Positions 56,804 through 64,000 of a stretch of 64,000 nucleotides of DNA are shown piece by piece. Origin of the DNA: Phycisphaerae bacterium (GTDB taxonomy: Bacteria; Planctomycetota; Phycisphaerae; Tepidisphaerales; Tepidisphaeraceae). Location: positions 124,001 to 188,000 of the forward strand of contig BPJO01000001.1 of assembly GCA_026004655.1 (NCBI GenBank). Direction: 5' to 3'. Numbering within the stretch: the stretch's first letter is position 1; each line of letters opens with the position of its first letter. The position numbers and the translations under genes are program-made. The notes beneath the pieces are model-generated. The model did not search any database and was not told the DNA's origin. It saw only the letters and a program-made list of their open reading frames with translations.

Positions 56804-57649
56804 ATGAAATACCTTGATGTCATCCGACCGGTCGAAGTCACCCTCCCGCCTCATGGGATCAAAGTGATCGAAAGCCATCACGGCCAACGGTTCGAGCCGG
56901 TTGAGCTGTGTCATACGTTCGCGAAGTTTCTTTTTGTTCTGGACGGTAAAGGGATACTCCAGGCAAACAAAAAGTTCGTCCTGTACCCGAGCGCGTTGGT
57001 GTATGTTCCCGCTGGATTGCGTCACACACTGATGGACCGAGAATCTCCCCTGGTCATTTATGCGGTTTGTTTTGATCCCCGACACTTCGATCGTCATCTT
57101 CAGGATTGTCTGTCACGCGACGGGATCCATCACTGGTCACTCGCGCATCAATCCCCCCACCTGCTGACCGAAACCCGACGCGATATTCGAGAACTGATGC
57201 ACGAACAGCGGGACCTTCGTCCAGGATGGGAATGCCAACAACACGCATTGATCAATCAACTGCTCGTCCGGGCAGTCCGCTTGACTGTACGGGAGAGTTC
57301 TGAAGTGATTTCCTCGTCCGAGGGATCAGGGGTTCATCGGGTACAAAAATACATTGATTCGTTTAATTACCGTATGCTTCACGACACGCTGGATACTGCT
57401 GCGTCTGCCTGCGGTATTTCTCGAAGACGTTTCACAGACCTGTTCAAGACCTTGACCGGAGAGACCTTTCATACCTACGTCCGCAAACGTCGTATCGAGC
57501 GTGCCAAGCAACTGCTGATCGAGACCGATTTGTCTGTTGCGGGAGTCGCATTCGAGTCGGGTTTTGAGGACATTTCTCATTTTCATCGGATTTTTAGAAT
57601 ACTGGTCGGGCAGACGCCCGGCGACTTCGGGAAATCTCACCGACAATAA
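56804..57649 (+). CDS. AraC family transcriptional regulator with cupin domain
   Basis: 281 residues. N-terminal cupin (FLFVLDGKGILQANKKFVLY, VYVPAGLRHTL). C-terminal helix-turn-helix pair (TAASACGISRRRFTDLFK and VAGVAFESGFEDISHFHR). Divergent from the MetE-like/ferritin-like operon (about 130 bp apart) and so a likely regulator of it. Ligand unknown. Confidence 0.9.
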   Translation: MKYLDVIRPVEVTLPPHGIKVIESHHGQRFEPVELCHTFAKFLFVLDGKGILQANKKFVLYPSALVYVPAGLRHTLMDRESPLVIYAVCFDPRHFDRHLQDCLSRDGIHHWSLAHQSPHLLTETRRDIRELMHEQRDLRPGWECQQHALINQLLVRAVRLTVRESSEVISSSEGSGVHRVQKYIDSFNYRMLHDTLDTAASACGISRRRFTDLFKTLTGETFHTYVRKRRIERAKQLLIETDLSVAGVAFESGFEDISHFHRIFRILVGQTPGDFGKSHRQ

Positions 57650-57756
57650 ATAAACTGAGTGGACTTTTTCGGATACCACTGACGGAGTGTTCGATTGAGT
57701 TTCAAGCCTGCGGACGAACCCCTTGCATTGAAGATCGGTCGATTGACAATTCGGAT

Positions 57757-58239
57757 ATGAGCACACAAACCCCCCCACCGGTTGAGGTTGAGCTTCCGAT
57801 GGACGTACGGATCGGGATCGTCGCGTCCCGGTTCAATGCGCCGATCGTGGACGAGTTAATCCGTGGTTGTCTGCAACGACTGGGAGAACTCGGAATGGAT
57901 CCGAGTCGGATCGAAATACACCGGGTGCCGGGTGCTTTTGAATTGCCTGTGGCTGCCAAGATGATGGCCCAAACCCGTCGATACCAGGCCGTCATCTGTC
58001 TGGGTTGTGTGATTCGGGGGGATACCCCTCATTTTGATTATGTCGCCGGGGAAACCGCGCGGGGGATTATGAATGTATCGATCGAGGCGTCGTTGCCGGT
58101 GATTTTTGGTGTGTTGACCACGAATACGGACCGGCAAGCCTGGGATCGTGCAGGCGGTTCGCATTCGCATGCGGGTCGAAACGCCGCTGACGCTGCCGTT
58201 CAAATGATCGGCTTCACCAGAACGATTCGGTCGACGTGA
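57757..58239 (+). CDS. ribH: 6,7-dimethyl-8-ribityllumazine synthase
   Basis: 160 residues. Penultimate riboflavin step. IGIVASRFNAPIVDELIRGC, VPGAFELPVAAKMMA, CLGCVIRGDTPHFDYVAGE (catalytic His), PVIFGVLTTNTDRQAWDRAG. No other rib gene adjacent. No strong ribosome-binding site. Confidence 0.96.
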   Translation: MSTQTPPPVEVELPMDVRIGIVASRFNAPIVDELIRGCLQRLGELGMDPSRIEIHRVPGAFELPVAAKMMAQTRRYQAVICLGCVIRGDTPHFDYVAGETARGIMNVSIEASLPVIFGVLTTNTDRQAWDRAGGSHSHAGRNAADAAVQMIGFTRTIRST

Positions 58240-58487
58240 TCAAGACCGGTTTCGAGACGCCGGCGTGGACGTTTGGAACGATGACATCCGAGCTTCGGAC
58301 AGATCTCCCGGTTTTAATCCCCGATCGACACCAGTTCTTGCCTAGCCGACTGTAGGTGGGATCGGGCAGCATCATCACGGTCTGGTTCGCGGCCGCCCAC
58401 AGTCCCTTTGGCTCATTAATTCGGTTTCCATGACGACTAGCAACGCGGGCTGTCGATTGTTAGCCGACACTGGGATACGAAAATAGT
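58240..58487. other. Intergenic region after ribH
   Basis: No gene or structured element recognised; it ends in the bidirectional terminator at 58488-58530. Confidence 0.3.
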
Positions 58488-58530
58488 GGCTCCCGCATGC
58501 AGTAGCAGCACATGCGGGAGCCATCCTTTT
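58488..58530. terminator. Bidirectional rho-independent terminator
   Basis: A perfect 12-bp stem GGCTCCCGCATG / CATGCGGGAGCC with an 11-base loop, followed by ATCCTTTT on the plus strand and ACTATTTT on the minus. It sits between convergent ribH and the giant RTX gene. Confidence 0.85.
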
Positions 58531-58550
58531 GTTATTTGAAAGACTGTCCG

Positions 58551-61500
58551 CTACGACATATTTGTCACAAGATCGTTAACAGAATCTCCTTCGGATGTGC
58601 GATCGACATCGTAATCACCGGAACTAAGAAGGAAGAAGGTATTTGTTCCGCTTCCACCATCGATAACATCAACAGAGCCATCTTCTGCCGAAAATTTATC
58701 ATCACCGGTCGATCCATTCATCGTATCGATGCCCGGTCCGCCATAGATCTTGTCGCTGCTGCTACCACCCCTGCAGTAGATCATTTCCTGATCCGCCATA
58801 AAGAGTGTCTTTCCCGGTGCCCGCCACAATGGTGTCATTTCCACTTTCGCCCTCGAAGTAATCGTTATAGATCCCTCCGACAAGCGAGTCATTTCCTGCC
58901 CCACCATACAAAGACACGGCTGCCGCCGCATTTTGAAGATTAAAGACATCATTTCCACTACCTCCAACAAACACTTCGTTACCGGAATCGTCACTGGCGC
59001 GGGCAATGACCTTGTCATTCTCGCCCGAGGTGCCTTCATCGCCGACGGTCGCGAGATTCAAGCTTACGGAGGTGGTCTTGTCCGCATAGCTAATAGTGTC
59101 TACGCCAAACTCGCCACGCAGAGTGTCGGATCCAAGCCCGCCCACGAGCGTGTCATTCTGATTACCGCCAAAAATTTGGTCATTTCCTGATCCACCCAAA
59201 AGCAAATCGAAGCCATCTCCGCCATACACAGAATCATTTCCCGCATTACCACTGACGATGTCGTCTCCAGCGTCTCCAACCACAGTGTCATTCCCTGAGC
59301 CGCCGTCAATTGTGTCATTTCCGTCGCCACCGTTGATACGGACAGCCATTGTTACGGAAGAATCCACTAGCAGCACATCATCTCCACTACTTCCGTTAAT
59401 CGTGACACCTGTCACAGATGAATCGCTATACGCAGCTTGTGAGAAGATATAACGAGAGGTAGTGCTGTTGTAGATCAACGAAATAATGTCTGCAGATGAC
59501 GTCCCATTAATTGTAAGAATCTTGCCGCTGGTCGGAGTGGGCGTGTAGACGATCTCGCTGGCGGGAGAATTTCCACTCGATCCGGTTGCGACGATGCGAT
59601 AGCTAACATCAGAGTTCAATGGAGCTGCCGTATCGGTGTATGAAGTAACCCCTGCCCCAACTGTCCCAATGTCTGTAAAGGCTCCGGAGCTGCTGTTGCG
59701 GCGTTGAACCTTGAATCCTGTTTCGGTGCTGGAAGTGTCCGTCCAAAACACCACTACCGTTGCTGCCGAACCCGACACGGCGGAGACGTAAGTTGAAGCG
59801 TCCGTGGGCTCAGTAGGGACCGCCGAAGCTTCTTCGATTCCAAATATCGCCGTTGTGTTCAGCACAGCCGTTCCGACAGTGATCGACTGATACCCGGCCG
59901 AGGGGCGTCGTCAGCGAGTAGCCCGACTCGAGCCCGTCATGCCGGATGCGGTACGTCCCGCTGTTAAGGCCGGTGAACTGGAAATAGCCGGTGCTGTCCG
60001 ATTGGGCTGTTGCCTCACCCGTGTCGTAGGCGTTGTTAGTGTTGGCATCAATGTACATGGTGCGTCCGCTCAGGCCACTCTCGCCTGAGTCGAACACGCC
60101 ATCACCATCGTCGTCCATGAAGAAGTAGCCGCCGATCGTGCTCTTCGAGGTCGTTCCGAAATTGTTGCCTGTGGAGTCTTCGCCGGCAGTGAGTGCGATC
60201 TCAAAATATTGATCGACCGGCGTGCTGAAGCGATATCCTGCTGGCAGACCATCGCGCCGCACAATGTACGTGCCTGGAGTCAAGTTTGAGAACGAGTAAG
60301 AGCCGTCAGATAGCGTGTCGAAATAAGACTCGCCTGCATCGCGAACGCCGTCATTATCCGTGTCGATGTAAATCCGTTTGCCGGATTGACCCGACTCGCC
60401 CACATCCATGACGCCATTTCCATCGTTGTCACCAAAGTAGATTCCGGAAATGGAACCGACCGTCGGAGGCGCATCTTCTTCGATTCCAAATATCGCCGTT
60501 GTGTTCAGCACAGCCGTTCCGACAGTGATCGACTGATACCCGGCCGAGGGCGTCGTCAGCGAGTAGCCCGACTCGAGCCCGTCATGCCGGATGCGGTACG
60601 TCCCGCTGTTAAGGCCGGTGAACTGGAAATAGCCGGTGCTGTCCGATTGGGCTGTTGCCTCACCCGTGTCGTAGGCGTTGTTAGTGTTGGCATCAATGTA
60701 CATGGTGCGTCCGCTCAGGCCACTCTCGCCTGAGTCGAACACGCCATCACCATCGTCGTCCATGAAGAAGTAGCCGCCGATCGTGCTCTTCGAGGTCGTT
60801 CCGAAATTGTTGCCTGTGGAGTCTTCGCCGGCAGTGAGTGCGATCTCAAAATATTGATCGACCGGCGTGCTGAAGCGATATCCTGCTGGCAGACCATCGC
60901 GCCGCACAATGTACGTGCCTGGAGTCAAGTTTGAGAACGAGTAAGAGCCGTCAGATAGCGTGTCGAAATAAGACTCGCCTGCATCGCGAACGCCGTCATT
61001 ATCCGTGTCGATGTAAATCCGTTTGCCGGATTGACCCGACTCGCCCACATCCATGACGCCATTTCCATCGTTGTCACCAAAGTAGATTCCGGAAATGGAA
61101 CCGACCGTCGGAGGCGCATCTTCTTCGATTCCAAATATCGCCGTTGTGTTCAGCACAGCCGTTCCGACAGTGATCGACTGATACCCGGCCGAGGGCGTCG
61201 TCAGCGAGTAGCCCGACTCGAGCCCGTCATGCCGGATGCGGTACGTCCCGCTGTTAAGGCCGGTGAACTGGAAATAGCCGGTGCTGTCCGATTGGGCTGT
61301 TGCCTCACCCGTGTCGTAGGCGTTGTTAGTGTTGGCATCAATGTACATGGTGCGTCCGCTCAGGCCACTCTCGCCTGAGTCGAACACGCCATCACCATCG
61401 TCGTCCATGAAGAAGTAGCCGCCGATCGTGCTGGTCGTCGTGTAGCCAAAAACCAGCCCGCCGGTATCGGAACCATTGCTGACAGTTACTTCGAAATATC

Positions 61501-63617
61501 CCGCTGTTGGTGTACTAAAGCGGAATCCGCTCGGCAGATTACGTCGAACACGGTAAGTGCCAGGGTCAACATTCTCGAAGATAAAGTTTCCGTTAGAATC
61601 TGTGGAGGCTGTTACTTCACCGGCGTCTAGAACACCATCTGCATCCTCATCAAGATAAAACTCTTTGTTGTCCTGAGCCGCATCGCCAGAATCCTGAACC
61701 CCATTTCCATCTAGATCTGAAAAGTAGAAACCGCGGACTGTACCACCACTACTTGATCCGCCGAACGCCTCTGCTGCACCTGCAGTGACGCCCGAGCCGC
61801 TCCGCAGATCCCCATAAAAATCCTGGCGTGCATTTGCGACCACATTGGCAGTGTTTGCAGCAGTGGTTGAAGGTCTAAATGTTGTGCTGCTGACATAGCT
61901 GTGCGAATCCGCGTCAGTGATCGAGATATCATCATTGACCGTGCCGCTGATCCCGGCATTCCATTCAGAAAGGGTTTTTGCGACGTCGTTAATCCGGTAC
62001 GGTGTAGAACTCAAATTAGCAGATGGCCAGACATTATTTTCGATAAGGTCAAAGCGCGATTGATCACCAACCCGCAGCCACACAGTATTTGTTGTTGATC
62101 CAACTTGGAGATTGTTAGCAAACGTTAAGTCATCATATCTGATGACTCCATCCCAAGAACTGGGTTTATCTACCAACAAAAGCGGCTGACTGCTTGAAGA
62201 ACTTGCAATGCGCGTGTTGTTGACGATCGCTACATTGGAAACAATACGCGTTGACGGGTACGTCGCATCTGTCTGATTCTGCTGTATAATGAAATAAGCC
62301 CCTCCGGTAAGGACGTTATTACGGATTACGGAGTCCCTCAATCCGTGGTTGATCTCAAATCGTGCCGCGTCGATTTCATTGTTCTCGTAAACGATGTATC
62401 GTCCCGTCGCGTTCCGGCTCAGATCATTCTTCTGACCGTCTGGCCCAATCAGCGGACCCGCCCATACCTCTTCGGCATCGAGATAATTCTTAGCAGCCCA
62501 CATGTACTGCCCGGCAGAAAGGCGCAGAGAAGATTTCCCACCAGGTTCGCCACTCAAGGTCGGATTAGATAGGGAGTTATCATAAAGAAGCACATACTCG
62601 CCCTGCCCGACCCGCACCGCAGACTCATCTCGAGAATTATGCACCGTATTCCCAAGCAGTACGGTGCCCGAGTGCATGGTTGTTCCGCCAAATGCACTGT
62701 AGAAATACCTTGTCAAACTCTGAGTGTCGACCGTGCTGGAATTTTGAAACAGAAATCCTGCCCCGCCGTCTGTCGACTCCTCGTACACGGCATTTAAGTG
62801 GTCAAAGACGCAGTTCCTGATGGTGATGTTTGACCCAGGCGATGGCACTTTATTGCCATTCGTGTCATTTGAACTAAGGAACCTAGCTCGATCACTATAA
62901 CCTGAGTATGAAGTCTGAATTTTTAGGTTCTCGAAAGTGATATTTCTGGTGTATAGGTTTTGGTTTACAATTGACAGAACAGTACCGTTGGCCGTTGTGC
63001 CATCAAATGTCGCTTCCAGAACGGGGGTTGCACCAGACCCTGTTGCTCCGAAAAAAATATCTTTTTTGCCTTGAAGATTCAGGCTGCCGCCCAAGTAGTA
63101 GGTCCCACCCCGCTGAAAGAGAATCTGCTTCTTGCCGGAATCAATTGCACTTTGCACTGCCGAGCGTACATCGGTTCCCGATGCCGAATATAGTGGTCGA
63201 ATTACTCAGTGCCGCAGAAAGATCAATCGTAACGGTGTCGGTCAGGGATCCGGACGGTTTGTTGATGGTGACTGATATCGTGCGAGTCCCTGTTCCGCTG
63301 TCATACACGTGAGCTGCGTTGAATCCCGGGATCAGGTTATACTCAGATCCTGAATCATTGAAGTTCCAAATAATGGAATCCGTCATCGGATTGACGTCAG
63401 CGCCCGCTATTCCAATAGCATTCGGGTTTAGTCGCGTATGGACCCCAAAGCCCAGCGTCGCAACGACCGCTAACTCGCTCGACCCGCTGCGGCCCGTGAC
63501 CCAGTTACCGCTATTGTCTAGAACTTGGATCAGATCTGCGGCTAAATGCCGACGGACCTCTAGAAGTTCGCACACGATAGGACGAACCGCAGTTGAGAGT
63601 GACTCAAATCTGAGCAT
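58551..63617 (-). CDS. Giant surface protein: beta-helix, SdrD-like, FN3 and RTX repeats; three frame breaks
   Basis: About 1,688 codons from ATG 63617 (AGGAG upstream). Order: N-terminal planctomycete LExRR-type motif (CELLEVRRHLAADL); a beta-sandwich; a parallel beta-helix region (TYYLGGSLNLQGKKDIFFG, NVLTGGAYFIIQQNQ); about six SdrD/Cna-B-like repeats (DDDGDGVFDSGESGLSGRT; DTDNDGVRDAGES); an FN3 domain (STETGFKVQRRNSS); and some 15 RTX nonapeptides (GGSGNDTVVGDAGDD) that bind calcium. Breaks lie near 63180-63200, at G4 59902-59905 and at C4 58768-58771, each fixed by one fewer base. Probably a secreted or surface adhesin, possibly polysaccharide-binding or -cleaving. Confidence 0.85.
59831..61431. 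repeat. 645-bp near-exact tandem repeat inside the giant gene
   Basis: Unit of 645 bp (215 codons) encoding two SdrD-like modules: copy at 59831-60476 (646 bp, one extra G), 60477-61121, and a partial third to about 61431, after which the sequence diverges. Near-identity at DNA level, by eye, points to recent duplication or conversion. Confidence 0.9.
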
Positions 63618-63773
63618 AACTAACTCCTAAAGATTGGGGGCCCGCCTTGGAGATCCCTTTCCCCACAGGACTAGACTCGACGTGAAGGGTAATTTATTGT
63701 TTTCGTTCGTCAACAAATTAGTTAAAATTTGACGATTGTGTTGACGGTGTGGGATGTTCTAGGTACTTTATCT

Positions 63774-64000
63774 ATGACGAGAATTAGCCGTAAAGTTATA
63801 TATGAATTGGCCCGCAATGGAGATAGAAGATTGAATGATTTAAACGAGGAGAGGAATCTACGCTCATACACTTCAACTAGGATGGGGATTCTACAACGTT
63901 TGGCAGAGTTTAGACAGCTCTACACCTATCAAAAGCGAAATATTCCGGGCCAAGTTAAGACATTGATCGAACGGCTCCAGCGGGCAAACAACGATGTTAT
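63774..64000 (+). CDS. Hypothetical protein, 3' truncated
   Basis: ATG 63774 opens a frame that stays open to the window end (75 codons). The start reads MTRISRKVIYELARNG; the rest is basic and helical (ERNLRSYTSTRMGILQRLAE), with no family recognised. TTGACG at 63741 and TACTTT 17 bases on could be a promoter, but it lies so close to the ATG that the message would be nearly leaderless or the start lies further in. The region is more AT-rich than its neighbours. Confidence 0.4.
   Translation, partial: MTRISRKVIYELARNGDRRLNDLNEERNLRSYTSTRMGILQRLAEFRQLYTYQKRNIPGQVKTLIERLQRANNDV

Noticed and set aside
60070-61378. Repeated short frames on both strands within the tandem repeat
   Set aside because: They recur only because the DNA repeat recurs; the minus-strand surface-protein frame explains the region.
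1-64000. CRISPR arrays, tRNA or rRNA genes, transposases
   Set aside because: Scanned by eye on both strands; no direct-repeat spacer arrays, cloverleaf-like sequences or transposase motifs found. A tRNAscan run could still find something missed.

Overview
This 64 kb window looks like chromosomal DNA of a Planctomycetota member, most likely class Phycisphaerae. The clues are inferences from gene content: prepilin-type secreted proteins ending in an H-X9-DG-like motif, a PEP-CTERM protein, a giant surface protein whose N-terminus carries an LExRR-type motif, scattered single housekeeping genes (an orphan nuoH, a lone lgt, a dnaA not beside dnaN), and many sugar-degrading enzymes with AraC regulators. 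No tRNA, rRNA, CRISPR array, integrase or insertion sequence was recognised.

Layout. 1-8 kb: a truncated prepilin-type protein, a small membrane protein, a carotenoid-desaturase-like FAD enzyme, an orphan TadG-like protein, an L,D-transpeptidase, 5-formyltetrahydrofolate cyclo-ligase and RarA. 8-18.4 kb: a candidate polysaccharide-utilisation locus. A minus-strand run (PEP-CTERM protein, secreted GH2 enzyme, S1-type sulfatase, GPH-family sugar transporter) is flanked by two paralogous AraC regulators that share an unrecognised N-terminal domain. 18.4-25.2 kb: orphan nuoH, a GT-C-like membrane glycosyltransferase, a CpsB-type phosphatase, a GYF_2/DUF4190 membrane protein, proB and transaldolase. 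25.2-28.2 kb: a probable replication origin (two inverted DnaA boxes and an AT-rich stretch), dnaA, purQ. 28.3-39.2 kb: a GH113-like lipoprotein overlapping an MscS channel, a dehydratase/ACP/dehydratase/MFS cassette, a ClC channel, and an envelope lipoprotein cluster (two LpoB-like proteins plus a TPR lipoprotein). 39.2-46 kb: an arabinose module (araB-araA-terminator-araD, an AraC regulator and a divergent GH2 enzyme). 46-58.2 kb: uvrA, lgt, mnmE, yidC, a phosphoesterase, a ferritin-like protein paired with a MetE-like methyltransferase, an AraC regulator and ribH. 58.5-63.6 kb: a giant beta-helix/SdrD-like/FN3/RTX protein with a nearly exact 645-bp tandem repeat. The last 230 bases hold the start of an unknown gene.

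A striking feature is that at least six clearly homologous genes, including nuoH, are broken by single-base shifts. Most sit in runs of G/C and are explained by one extra base. In the giant protein an otherwise near-identical repeat copy differs by exactly one extra G. I read these mainly as homopolymer errors in the assembly, with real phase variation or slippage as the less likely alternative. The broken genes are annotated here as single loci.
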